A stretch of DNA of 64,000 nt. Origin: Idiomarina tyrosinivorans. GTDB taxonomy: Bacteria; Pseudomonadota; Gammaproteobacteria; Enterobacterales; Alteromonadaceae. Shown here piece by piece: positions 55,278 through 63,512 of the stretch (positions are counted from its first letter, which is position 1; each line of letters opens with the position of its first letter). The position numbers and the translations under genes were made by a program. The stretch spans positions 186,001 through 250,000 of the forward strand of contig NZ_PIQH01000001.1 in assembly GCF_003987475.1 (NCBI RefSeq). The letters run 5' to 3'. The notes under the pieces were generated by a model. That model was not told the origin of the DNA, made no database searches, and was given only the letters and a program-made list of their open reading frames with translations.

Positions 55278-56506
55278 CGTGGTTTGGTTGCCATTAGCTG
55301 TACCACCGAAATGGTGCGTTCACGGAAGCCCCCCTCGCAATAGTGGAAATAGTAATTCCACAACCGCGCAAAACGTTCGTCGTAACCCAATGGCCGCAAT
55401 TCCTCAAGCCGCTGATTAAAGCGTTTAGACCAATCGCTGAGCGTACGCGCGTAATCCAACCCGTGATCGTGGATTTGCCGCACCACTAAATCGGTGTGGG
55501 TGCGCAACAATTCACTCATCATCGTAATTGAGGGCAAAAAGCCGCCAGGGAAAATATGCTTTTGGATAAAATCCACAGAGTTGGCATAGCTTGCCATCCG
55601 TTGATCAGCAATAGTGATAGCCTGCAGCGCCATGCGTCCGTTGTCTTTCAACAACTCACTGCATTTAGCGAAAAAGGTTGGTAGAAAAGATTTACCAACG
55701 GCCTCAATCATTTCTACCGACACCAATTTATCGTATTGCCCGGTCAAATCACGATAGTCTTGTTTCAATAACGTGATTTGCTGTTGCAATCCGTGTTTTT
55801 CCACCTGCTCTTGGGCATAGCGATATTGCTCTTCCGAAATTGTGGTGGTGGTGACCTTACAGCCATAATGTTGAGCCGCATAAATCGCTAACCCACCCCA
55901 GCCGGTACCGATTTCCAATAAATGGTCATCGGCGGTTAATCGCAAGTCTTCGCACAGGCGGCGGATTTTGTATTCTTGCGCCTCATCCAAGCTGCTGTCA
56001 GCGGCAGGGTACACTGCACTGGAATATTGCATGCGTTGGTCTAAAAACCGCGTGTAGAGTTCATTACCCAAGTCGTAATGCGCGGCGATGTTGGCTTTTG
56101 CTTGTTGCTTGTTGTTGCGATTTTTCCAGTGGGCGAACTTTTGGAATGGCAAGGTTAACCACGCAAAGCGTTGTTCTAATTTATCCAACGCAGGTAAGTT
56201 GCGAGCGAATAAGCGGATAACCGAGGTTAAGTCGGGCGTCTCCCAAGCATGCTCAACATAAAGTTCACCCGCGGCAATACTACCGCCCATCACTAAACGG
56301 CGGTAGAAGTCCGAGCGGCGGACATTCACTTCGGCGTGGATATCACTGCCTTTGCGACCGAACTCGGCAATCAACTGATCATTTTCGCGTAAAACCAAAT
56401 GACCGTCTTGCAAGTGTGCTAATAGTTTTAGCGCTAACTCACGAAACGTCTTATTTAGGCCCTTATAGCGCAACTGCTGGGTCATCACATTTTCACCATT
56501 CGACAT
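55262..56506 (-). CDS. Cfa-family SAM-dependent fatty acid methyltransferase
   Basis: Cfa enzymes add a methylene from SAM to unsaturated acyl chains of membrane phospholipids. The 414-residue product has the lipid-binding N-terminus, YDLGNELYTRFLD near residue 144, SAM motif LEIGTGWGGLAIYAA near 197 and QDYRDL near 249. Of the bicarbonate ligands of E. coli Cfa, Glu (268), Ile (297) and the late Tyr remain, but Cys139 is Ser163 (MQYSSAVY) and His266 is Gln295 (LQAITI). It therefore belongs to the FAD/DUF1365-linked paralogue group and may not make a cyclopropane. It lies five bases after the DUF1365 gene. Confidence 0.9.
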   Translation of the reverse strand: MSNGENVMTQQLRYKGLNKTFRELALKLLAHLQDGHLVLRENDQLIAEFGRKGSDIHAEVNVRRSDFYRRLVMGGSIAAGELYVEHAWETPDLTSVIRLFARNLPALDKLEQRFAWLTLPFQKFAHWKNRNNKQQAKANIAAHYDLGNELYTRFLDQRMQYSSAVYPAADSSLDEAQEYKIRRLCEDLRLTADDHLLEIGTGWGGLAIYAAQHYGCKVTTTTISEEQYRYAQEQVEKHGLQQQITLLKQDYRDLTGQYDKLVSVEMIEAVGKSFLPTFFAKCSELLKDNGRMALQAITIADQRMASYANSVDFIQKHIFPGGFLPSITMMSELLRTHTDLVVRQIHDHGLDYARTLSDWSKRFNQRLEELRPLGYDERFARLWNYYFHYCEGGFRERTISVVQLMATKPRCLSV

Positions 56507-56511
56507 CTACA

Positions 56512-57279
56512 TTAATCCTTCTCAGTGTTCTTATTATTCGTTTTCGGGTGCCCATACACGGGCACGCCTTTTATAAAGAGTTTCAATGCCTGCCAGTAAA
56601 TACCCCCGAGCACTTGCAAGGTCATTAGCGGAAAGCGCTTAGCGAATTTCCGAATCGCTTTAGACGTTAGCGCCTCTCGCTCAAGTTGTATACCCGCATA
56701 GAAGGCTTTTTCACTGGTTTTCACATCAATATGAATAGATACGTTGGAAGTAGGAGATTGGATGCGCCAATGGTAGGTCATTGCCATCGGGTTAAAGGGA
56801 GAAACATGCAGTTTTTTTTCATCAACGGGACGTTTTTCAGCAAGATCCACCACATAGTACTGCTTCTCTAGCCATGGAGTGTTGGTCACTTCGGCAAGCA
56901 TGTAGCGGTAACGCGGAATATCCTCGGTGTTGGCGCTGCCTGCTTCAGCAATAAAGAAACAATTAATCGGGCTAAAATAGAGCCCCATGGTTCGCACAGC
57001 ACCGAGAAAGAACACCTCCCCCGCCAAGTATTCTCCGGTCTGCTGGTAAACCTTGTCACGTACTGCCTGAGCGAGATCGCCGTTATGCCCTGGCAAATAG
57101 TCAGCACTGTTAAACCGAAAAGGTGCCCATTTATTTACCGAAAATGCGCGTGAAATGCTGTCAAGTTGCGGCAATTCCGATAAAGCGATCCCCCACAGTG
57201 TTGTGGGGTAGCTAAATTTATGGGGCTTTGGAATGAACCGTTGGTGTACCACCCGCCCCGAATACAAACTACTCAGCAT
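56512..57279 (-). CDS. DUF1365 protein
   Basis: The 255-residue product has the family start [20 protein letters not shown], then [20 protein letters not shown] near residue 120 and [19 protein letters not shown] near 180. DUF1365 proteins always travel with an FAD amine-oxidase-like protein and a Cfa-family enzyme, so a lipid-modification role is inferred. The ATG at 57279 overlaps the FAD gene by 11 bases; an ATG 15 bases upstream is also possible. Much longer readings run antiparallel into the FAD gene and have no family support. Confidence 0.9.
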   Translation of the reverse strand: MLSSLYSGRVVHQRFIPKPHKFSYPTTLWGIALSELPQLDSISRAFSVNKWAPFRFNSADYLPGHNGDLAQAVRDKVYQQTGEYLAGEVFFLGAVRTMGLYFSPINCFFIAEAGSANTEDIPRYRYMLAEVTNTPWLEKQYYVVDLAEKRPVDEKKLHVSPFNPMAMTYHWRIQSPTSNVSIHIDVKTSEKAFYAGIQLEREALTSKAIRKFAKRFPLMTLQVLGGIYWQALKLFIKGVPVYGHPKTNNKNTEKD

Positions 57280-58558
57280 GGTGGACAGCTTCATAACACG
57301 CCGGCAACGCATCAAAGCGCTCGAGAACGTCCATAGCGCTACGCACACCATCTTCATGGAATCCGCTATACCAGTACGCCCCGCAGAAATGGGTATGGTT
57401 TTTACCGCAAATCTGCTGCCGTTGTTCACGCGCCCGGAATGAATCGATGCTATAGCTCGGATGGTCATACTGAAAGCGTTGGCGAATTTTAGCCGGATCA
57501 ATGGCTTGTGTATTGTTTAGTGTTACACAAAAAGTTTCCGACGCTTCAATGCCCTGCAGGATATTCATATTGTACGTTACAGAGCTAGGCTGTTGTTGCG
57601 CATCTTCAGCTTCGCGCAAGCGGTAGTTCCAACTCGCCCAAGCGGCTTTACGCTTTGGCAGTAGCGCCGTATCGGTATGCAACACAACGTCGTTGGGTTG
57701 GTAGCCAATACGACCAAGGATATCTTTTTCGTCGGCGCTTGCATCAGCCAGTAACCGCAATGCTTGGTCGCTGTGACAAGCCAAAATGACCTCATCAAAG
57801 TATTGTTCTTCGCCTTGCTCAGTCACTAACATAACTTGCTCTTGCTGACGCTCAATTCGCGCGATACCGCACTGCAGGTGAATATTATCCTGCCATTGTT
57901 GGGTTAACGCGGGAATGTATGCGCGAGAACCACCAATCAAGGTATGCCACTGCGGTCGGTCAGCAATATTGAGCAAACCGTGATGGTTAAAGAAGCGCAG
58001 GAAAAAGCCTAACGGAAATTGCTCTGCCTCTGCCAGCGTCGATGACCAGATAGCGGAAATCATTGGTAGTAAATAAAGCTCTGAGACCCGTTTGTTAATC
58101 CGCTTCTCGCGTAAAAACTCCCCTAAGGTCTGGTGGTCGACATCCTCACCCTGCTCCAGCGCTTGCTTTGCTAAGCGGTTGAAACGCACAATACCGAACA
58201 GCAGTTGATAAAAACTGGGGCGCAATAAATTGCGCTTCTGCGCAAACAGTGTGGCTAGTGTGTGACCGTTGTACTCTAACCCGGTTTTCGGATCTTGCAC
58301 CGAAAAACTCATTTCGGTATCGCGCCACTGGACATCTATCTCATTCAACAACTTTTTAAAGCGCGGGTAGGTTCTGTCGTTAAATACAATAAACCCTGTA
58401 TCTATGTAATAGTGGCTAGCACCAATTTTTTCATCGACCGTGTGGGTGTGGCCACCGAGATAATCATTCTTCTCAAACAGATGTACATCAAACTTCTTTG
58501 CTAAAAAATGGCCCGCAACCAGACCAGAAATACCACTACCTACAATTGCAATTTTCAT
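57269..58558 (-). CDS. FAD-dependent amine oxidase-like oxidoreductase
   Basis: The 429-residue flavoprotein has [18 protein letters not shown] at residues 3-20, [13 protein letters not shown] near 29, [13 protein letters not shown] near 53 and the C-terminal [19 protein letters not shown] that closes the FAD site. In plants this domain is fused to the N-terminus of cyclopropane synthases; here it is a separate gene two genes before the Cfa-like gene. It may desaturate or oxidise the modified acyl chain. It starts 12 bases after the SDR gene. Confidence 0.92.
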   Translation of the reverse strand: MKIAIVGSGISGLVAGHFLAKKFDVHLFEKNDYLGGHTHTVDEKIGASHYYIDTGFIVFNDRTYPRFKKLLNEIDVQWRDTEMSFSVQDPKTGLEYNGHTLATLFAQKRNLLRPSFYQLLFGIVRFNRLAKQALEQGEDVDHQTLGEFLREKRINKRVSELYLLPMISAIWSSTLAEAEQFPLGFFLRFFNHHGLLNIADRPQWHTLIGGSRAYIPALTQQWQDNIHLQCGIARIERQQEQVMLVTEQGEEQYFDEVILACHSDQALRLLADASADEKDILGRIGYQPNDVVLHTDTALLPKRKAAWASWNYRLREAEDAQQQPSSVTYNMNILQGIEASETFCVTLNNTQAIDPAKIRQRFQYDHPSYSIDSFRAREQRQQICGKNHTHFCGAYWYSGFHEDGVRSAMDVLERFDALPACYEAVHHAE

Positions 58559-58570
58559 GGAAATCCCAAA

Positions 58571-59290
58571 TTACGAGGCCATACGACGCGAAATTGCGAC
58601 TTGCCAGCTCTGCGGCATTAACGATAAACATTTTAACAAGGTGGCAAATACCCAAGGGAAAGCAATATCGCGCTTACCTTTGGCAATACCCTTACGAATA
58701 GCACTAGAGGCAAACTCTACCGACACCTCCATTGGCATTTCAAAGTCATTTGCCGCCGTCATTGGAGTTTTCACAAAGCCGGGCGATACCGACGAAACCT
58801 TAATGCCGCGCTGCCCCAAATCCACTTCCAGCGAGCGTGTAATATAATGGATGGCGGCTTTAGAACTGCCGTACACCTCAGCTTTGGTAAACGGCAGTAG
58901 TCGCGCTGTGCTCCCGACTAAGACCAAGTGACTGCCACGTTTCAAATTAGGTAGTAGTGCTTGCACACAATACATCGTGCCAAAAATATTGACCTGATAA
59001 ACCCGTTCAAACATCGCGGCATCAAAATTTTCAACGTCTAGATATTCACAAACGCCAGCACTCAAAATGACCAAGTCGATGCCCGTTAAGGTACGCAACT
59101 TAGCCAATGTTTGCGCTTTGTCGGCGATATCAAACGCCAAGCTGCCAATGCGATCAGGGTACTTCTGCGTTAATTGCTGCAAGGTCTCTTGGTTGCGACC
59201 GCAGGCAATCACTCTATGGCCTTGTTCGGCATAATCCAGCGCGAGTTGCTGACCAATGCCCGAAGTTGCTCCGGTAATTACGATGTTCAT
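58571..59290 (-). CDS. short-chain dehydrogenase/reductase
   Basis: The 239-residue classical SDR has TGATSGIG at residues 6-13, a changed NNAG motif (LSAGVCEY), the catalytic Ser in VGSTARL and YGSSK near 140. C-terminal hydrophobic helices (WVFATLLKCLSLMP) suggest membrane contact, as in lipid-acting SDRs. It shares one base with the NTF2-like gene. The substrate is unknown, but its cluster mates suggest a lipid. Confidence 0.92.
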   Translation of the reverse strand: MNIVITGATSGIGQQLALDYAEQGHRVIACGRNQETLQQLTQKYPDRIGSLAFDIADKAQTLAKLRTLTGIDLVILSAGVCEYLDVENFDAAMFERVYQVNIFGTMYCVQALLPNLKRGSHLVLVGSTARLLPFTKAEVYGSSKAAIHYITRSLEVDLGQRGIKVSSVSPGFVKTPMTAANDFEMPMEVSVEFASSAIRKGIAKGKRDIAFPWVFATLLKCLSLMPQSWQVAISRRMAS

Positions 59291-59724
59291 TAGTCACCAA
59301 TCAAGCGTTGTTTAATTTTGTCGATGACATAACCAACGAGTGGCACGTGCTCATAGAGCATTGCACCCATGTCGTAGTAGTCTTCTTGTTCTAACACCTT
59401 GCCGTCTTTAAGACGGACTTTTGAAACGCCAGGCAGCACAATTTCTTTGCCGTCGGCGAGCTTAGGATGGCTAAAACGCATCTGCCAAGACAAGAACGCG
59501 CGGTCATCATTGACCACTTGGTCATCAAAGGCAAAATGACAATATTTGACATTTTCCATGGTGTTTTTTAGATAGCCACGCAAATCTTCCAACCCTACCA
59601 CTTGGTGAATAGGGTCAGAAAAAGAGACATTATCGTGGTAAATCTCATCTAACTCGTCCAAACGTTCTACGGTAAATTCGTCGTATAACGACTGCAATTT
59701 ATCTAACACGTCTTCCTTAGCCAT
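59290..59724 (-). CDS. SnoaL/NTF2-like protein
   Basis: The 144-residue product has an NTF2-like cone fold: LQSLYDEFTVERLDELDEIY, YHDNVSFSDPIHQVVGLEDL and LSWQMRFSHPKL. Such proteins act as isomerases, hydrolases or binding partners. It overlaps the photolyase stop by eight bases and the SDR start by one, so its expression is tied to both. Steady company in ChrR-sigma clusters is known; the reaction is not. Confidence 0.88.
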   Translation of the reverse strand: MAKEDVLDKLQSLYDEFTVERLDELDEIYHDNVSFSDPIHQVVGLEDLRGYLKNTMENVKYCHFAFDDQVVNDDRAFLSWQMRFSHPKLADGKEIVLPGVSKVRLKDGKVLEQEDYYDMGAMLYEHVPLVGYVIDKIKQRLIGD

Positions 59725-61123
59725 TTTTCACCTGCTTGAAAGTCTCTAAAAATCGTTTGCGAGCGTCTTGGTGGTCAACCATCGGTTGTGGGTAACCGTT
59801 TAATTCGTTCCCAGTGAGTTGCTCATGCGGCCAGTGAATATACTTAGCTGGCACTGCCTTCAGCTCTTTAACCCATTTACGAATGTAGTCACCCTCGGGA
59901 TCAAACTTTTTACTCTGCGTAATTGGGTTAAATACCCGAAAATACGGCACTGCGTCAGTCCCTACAGAGGCACTCCACTGCCAACCGCCATTGTTTGCCG
60001 GAAAGCTGCCATCAATAAGATGCGTCATAAAGTGCTTCTCACCCCAGCGCCAATCCAATAGCAGGTCTTTCACCAGAAAGTTTGCCACTATCATGCGCAA
60101 CCGGTTATGCATGTATCCTTCATGCAGTAACTGCCGCATGCCGGCATCAACAATCGGGTAGCCCGTGCGCCCTTCACACCAGCGACGGAAGTCTTCCTCG
60201 TTATCACGCCAGCGAATGTCATCGCCCATTTCAATAAAGCTATTGCCGCGACTGAGTTTGTCCTCATGAAACATTAAATGTTGATAAAACTCACGCCAGG
60301 CAATTTCGGTGAGCCAGGTGTCTGGGCCCGGCGGTAAGCCGTGAGGAAATTCCGGCGAAAATTGTTGCAAGCCTCTGGCCGCGGTTTTCGGCGACAGCAT
60401 TCCTAGTTCCCAGTACGGCGATAACCGAGACGTAGCATCTTCATAGGGAATATCTCTAAGCTTTTTATATGTGCTCACACTGTGGCCGATATACTGCCCT
60501 AATTTACCGAGCACTTGTTGCTCACCAACCACCCATGCACTGCTGTCCTTACGCGTTAACGGACAGTCTGGAAGTGCAGGAGCGCTGACGGCCTCACGGC
60601 CACTGTATTGTTTCTGTTGCCAGTCGACTGCCTGGCTTACATAGTCGCGCCAAGCCCGATTAAACGGAGTGAACTTCTGGTAGTAATGGTGGCTTTGTGT
60701 TTTGACACATTCAGGCGGCACGATAACCACCCCGTCATACAGTTCTAACGACACCTCATCGTAACTCAAACGCGCTTTTACATTCTTGTCACGGCGCCGC
60801 TCATGCAGCGGATATTCGCGATTGGCAAACACCTGTTTCGCACCGTGACGGCGACAGAAGTCCGCTAATGCTTGCGGAACGTCGGTAAAACTGTCGATGA
60901 CTTGCACCTGCAGCGGCACCCCCTTGGCGGCAAGTTCTTGCGAAAACGCTGCTAAATGCCGCCACAACAAGTCAACTTTTATCGGTGCCCAGTCATGCTC
61001 TTTAAAGGTCTGCGTGGTAAAAAAGTACACGGCTTTAACGTCGTCTGTTGTCGCCATTGCCGCTTCAAAAGCCGGTTGATCAACCGTTCGTAAATCGTTT
61101 TTAAACCATACAATTCGGGTCAT
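59717..61123 (-). CDS. phr: deoxyribodipyrimidine photolyase (class I CPD)
   Basis: Phr repairs UV-made cyclobutane dimers with blue-light energy. The 468-residue product has the antenna-domain start TRIVWFKNDLRTVDQPAF, the FAD domain with GRTGYPIVDAGMRQL near 335 and the Trp electron chain in ITEIAWREFYQ-like, LDWRWGEKHFM and NNGGWQWSAS contexts. These all agree with an active photolyase instead of a cryptochrome. It follows the DUF523/DUF1722 gene by three bases. In Rhodobacter a photolyase gene is a direct target of the ChrR-controlled sigma factor. Confidence 0.95.
   Translation of the reverse strand: MTRIVWFKNDLRTVDQPAFEAAMATTDDVKAVYFFTTQTFKEHDWAPIKVDLLWRHLAAFSQELAAKGVPLQVQVIDSFTDVPQALADFCRRHGAKQVFANREYPLHERRRDKNVKARLSYDEVSLELYDGVVIVPPECVKTQSHHYYQKFTPFNRAWRDYVSQAVDWQQKQYSGREAVSAPALPDCPLTRKDSSAWVVGEQQVLGKLGQYIGHSVSTYKKLRDIPYEDATSRLSPYWELGMLSPKTAARGLQQFSPEFPHGLPPGPDTWLTEIAWREFYQHLMFHEDKLSRGNSFIEMGDDIRWRDNEEDFRRWCEGRTGYPIVDAGMRQLLHEGYMHNRLRMIVANFLVKDLLLDWRWGEKHFMTHLIDGSFPANNGGWQWSASVGTDAVPYFRVFNPITQSKKFDPEGDYIRKWVKELKAVPAKYIHWPHEQLTGNELNGYPQPMVDHQDARKRFLETFKQVKNG
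59874..59903 (-). promoter_or_regulatory. possible internal ECF promoter inside phr
   Basis: On the minus strand TGATCC, an 18-base spacer ending in CG, and TAAATG match the pattern of the rpoE-upstream promoter. It would start a transcript about 150 bases before the NTF2-like gene. The same bases encode FDPEGDYIRKW, which is strongly conserved in photolyases, so the match may come only from coding constraint. Confidence 0.2.
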
Positions 61124-61126
61124 CTT

Positions 61127-62059
61127 TTACAGTCCATAGCGAAGTTTTAATTGCTCTGGGTAAGGCACCAAATACCACTGTTGCTCAAGGTAGTCACTGG
61201 GGAATTCGCGTAAGTAGTGGCGTAACAAGGTGAGTGGTGCCATCAACGGCATAACACCATCGTGGTAATCATCGATCACCTGACGCAACTCTGCTTTCTG
61301 TTGTTTACTCAGTTGCTGTTTAAAGTAGCCCTGAATATGTTGCAGAACATTGGTATGGTTGGCGCGGGTTGCGGGCTTACTCAGTGCTGCCATCACATCT
61401 TCGATATACGCAACGCAAAACGCCTCATCAATCGCTTTTGCCTCGCCCAGACGCTGGCCTAATTCGCGATAGGCGGGTTGATTATGCGCTAACAACATCA
61501 GTTTTAACTGTGAATGAAACTGGATCAACTGCGCTTTAGTGAGTGGCTTAGGCAAGTTTTGCCAGCGCGCGTAAACAAACACACGCAACACAAAGTTCTC
61601 GCGCAATAGCGGATCGTTAAGGCGCCCATCTTCTTCCATGGGCAGTGCTGGAAACCGTTGTTTTAGTCTCGCAACAACAATGCCTTCTGCGGCTTTCTGC
61701 GCATGGCCTGTTTCCGGGTCGTAAAGTTTAACCCGCTCCATACCGCAACTCGGCGATTTTGCGCACCAAACATAACCGCTGAAGGTCCCAACCTTATCGG
61801 CGATTTTGTCGGCATAAGCAGCCAGCTTATCGGTCACATCTTCCCCGGTTTTCGGAATAATGGCTCTGATTGTTTGGTGTTGTTCTAAACGAATGGTCGG
61901 TCGGGGTACGGGCAGACCAATGCCCACCTCTGGACAGAATTTTACAAACTCTACGTACTTGGTTAATTCATCATCGCAAAATGCCGAGCGTTTGTGGCCG
62001 CCGTCGAAACGCACGGTATCCCCTAGTAAACAAGCGCTGATCCCAACTTGTATTTTCAT
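61127..62059 (-). CDS. ybgA: DUF523-DUF1722 protein (YbgA-like)
   Basis: The 310-residue product joins two domains. The N-terminal DUF523 (1-150) has ISACLLGDTVRFDGGHKRS, FCPEVGIGLPVPRPTIRL and CAKSPSCGM, giving Cys10, Cys42, Cys99 and Cys105. A DUF523 enzyme, TudS, is a thiouracil desulfidase that uses an Fe-S cluster held by three such cysteines. DUF1722 (about 185-300) is all-helical with no known activity. YbgA genes lie beside phr in many bacteria, including E. coli. It heads the long minus-strand run. Confidence 0.9.
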   Translation of the reverse strand: MKIQVGISACLLGDTVRFDGGHKRSAFCDDELTKYVEFVKFCPEVGIGLPVPRPTIRLEQHQTIRAIIPKTGEDVTDKLAAYADKIADKVGTFSGYVWCAKSPSCGMERVKLYDPETGHAQKAAEGIVVARLKQRFPALPMEEDGRLNDPLLRENFVLRVFVYARWQNLPKPLTKAQLIQFHSQLKLMLLAHNQPAYRELGQRLGEAKAIDEAFCVAYIEDVMAALSKPATRANHTNVLQHIQGYFKQQLSKQQKAELRQVIDDYHDGVMPLMAPLTLLRHYLREFPSDYLEQQWYLVPYPEQLKLRYGL

Positions 62060-62138
62060 TCGTTATTATGACCTCACTGCGTTATTTAGCCCTGATACGC
62101 CGCGATTCGTAAATTAGATTGCAGCAATCGGTTTTTTT

Positions 62139-62168
62139 AGATCCAATTTGCTTTGCTGTCTCGTAATG
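62139..62168 (+). promoter_or_regulatory. ECF (ChrR-controlled sigma) promoter for the LON-domain gene
   Basis: AGATCC, 19 bases and TAATG lie about 35 bases before the LON-domain gene. The element shares GATCCAATT, a following GCT and CGTAAT with the promoter before the sigma gene, which is too much for chance and points to the same sigma factor. The known Rhodobacter RpoE consensus is TGATCC-N18-TAA-type. Confidence 0.65.
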
Positions 62169-62202
62169 ACACTAGCAATACCCTAGTTTTACGTTGGAGA
62201 TT

Positions 62203-62781
62203 ATGTCATTTAGCCAAGAAATCCCTTTGTTTCCGCTGACTGCGCAAGTTTTGCCAGGCGGCAAAATGAAGCTTCGAATATTTGAGGCTCGCTACACGCG
62301 CATGGTTAAAGAAGCGTTGCGCAATGCCAGCCCTTTCGCTATTTGCATGATCAATCAAAGCGTCGACAAAGACCATGATAACTATATTTTGCCTCTTGCG
62401 ACATTAGTACAAGTTATTGATTTTGAACCCTTAAACGACGGCTTCTTAGGAATTACGGTGGAAGGTACGGAGCGCTGTCGGGTGACTCCATTGAGAATAG
62501 AGAAAGACGGTCTGCGGATCGGCAACGTCGAGCCGTTGGGGCAATGGCAAGAGCTGCCGTGCAGCGATAAAGACCAAAGCTTACAGCAGCGTCTTAAAGA
62601 GATTTACCGCGTCTACCCTGAGCTTGGCGAGCTTTATCCCGAGCCGGAACTCAACAGTGCGACCTGGGTTTGCCAGCGTTGGCTTGAAATTTTGCCGCTG
62701 GAGCCCGAAGTTAAACAGCAGCTTCTTGATCACGATAGCTGCCAGTCAGCTCGTGAATATTTGCAACAACTGGTACAATGA
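62203..62781 (+). CDS. stand-alone LON substrate-binding domain protein
   Basis: The 192-residue product matches the N-terminal domain of Lon protease (IPLFPLTAQVLPGGKMKLRI, FEARYTRMVKEAL, LATLVQVIDFEPL, ITVEGTERCRV) and lacks ATPase and protease domains. Such orphan LON proteins occur in ChrR-sigma clusters; they may deliver or shield protein clients, but this is not shown. I chose ATG at 62203 with GGAG just upstream; a TTG nine bases earlier is in frame. It is transcribed away from the photolyase run. Confidence 0.88.
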   Translation: MSFSQEIPLFPLTAQVLPGGKMKLRIFEARYTRMVKEALRNASPFAICMINQSVDKDHDNYILPLATLVQVIDFEPLNDGFLGITVEGTERCRVTPLRIEKDGLRIGNVEPLGQWQELPCSDKDQSLQQRLKEIYRVYPELGELYPEPELNSATWVCQRWLEILPLEPEVKQQLLDHDSCQSAREYLQQLVQ

Positions 62782-62822
62782 AATCACATTCATCGACTAA
62801 GGGCTGTCTGGGCCTCCACAAG

Positions 62823-62852
62823 TGATCCAATTAGCTAACGTATCCGTAATCG
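62823..62852 (+). promoter_or_regulatory. ECF promoter for rpoE-chrR (autoregulation)
   Basis: TGATCC, an 18-base spacer and TAATCG match the promoter recognised by the singlet-oxygen ECF sigma factor of Rhodobacter. It lies about 40 bases before the sigma gene, giving the usual positive autoregulation of such pairs. Confidence 0.75.
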
Positions 62853-62891
62853 TTTTTACAACAGGCTAATAAGCAATAATAGGGCTACACT

Positions 62892-63512
62892 ATGGAAACC
62901 GTGTCAGGACACGCATCGCAACGGAAAGTTATGAAACGTGCTCAGCAAGACACTGCCGAAAGAGCGGCAGAGCTGCTCGCCACTGTGGCCGAAAAACGCA
63001 GTCGTGCAGCATTTAGTGAGTTGTTCAGCCATTTTGCGCCAAAGCTCCAAGCGTACGGCACGCGTCAGTTTGGCAACGAGCAAACAGCAATGGACTTGGT
63101 TCAAGAAACCATGACCAACGTTTGGCACAAAGCACACCTTTTTAAGCCGGATCGCGGCTCCCCATCTACGTGGATTTTTACTATCGCTCGAAACATTCGT
63201 TTCGACTTGTTGCGTAAAAATAAACGTCGTAAAGACGAAATCAGTGCAGATGAGTTGTGGCCGATTTTGTCAGAACAAAACGATAATTTGGATGATGACT
63301 ACGCGTTAGATCATGATGTGCTAATGCAAGAAATCAAACACTATTATCATCAGCTTCCTGATGCGCAGCGCATCGTTGTAGAGAAGATATATGTGGAAGG
63401 GAAATCTCAGCAAGAAGTCTCGGACTCGCTGAATATTCCTCTAGGTACGGTTAAATCCCGTACCCGTTTAGCGCTAAAGAAATTGAAAGAGTTGATTGTA
63501 GAACATGATTAA
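62892..63512 (+). CDS. rpoE: ECF RNA polymerase sigma factor (ChrR-partner type)
   Basis: The 206-residue product has ECF sigma region 2 (AFSELFSHFAPKLQAYGTRQ, DLVQETMTNVWHKAH, GSPSTWIFTIARNIRFDLLR) and region 4 (LPDAQRIVVEKIYVEGKSQQ, then VSDSLNIPLGTVKSRTRLAL). Together with the ChrR-like gene that overlaps it by eight bases, it is the sigma factor freed by singlet oxygen, known from Rhodobacter. The ATG at 62892 has AGGG eight bases upstream. It is not the envelope-stress RpoE of E. coli, which goes with rseA; the gene symbol follows Rhodobacter use. Confidence 0.93.
   Translation: METVSGHASQRKVMKRAQQDTAERAAELLATVAEKRSRAAFSELFSHFAPKLQAYGTRQFGNEQTAMDLVQETMTNVWHKAHLFKPDRGSPSTWIFTIARNIRFDLLRKNKRRKDEISADELWPILSEQNDNLDDDYALDHDVLMQEIKHYYHQLPDAQRIVVEKIYVEGKSQQEVSDSLNIPLGTVKSRTRLALKKLKELIVEHD

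Noticed and set aside
57280-57501. N-terminal extension of the DUF1365 gene
   Set aside because: It lies inside the 3' end of the FAD gene, has no family match and would put more than 70 unusual residues before the conserved start.
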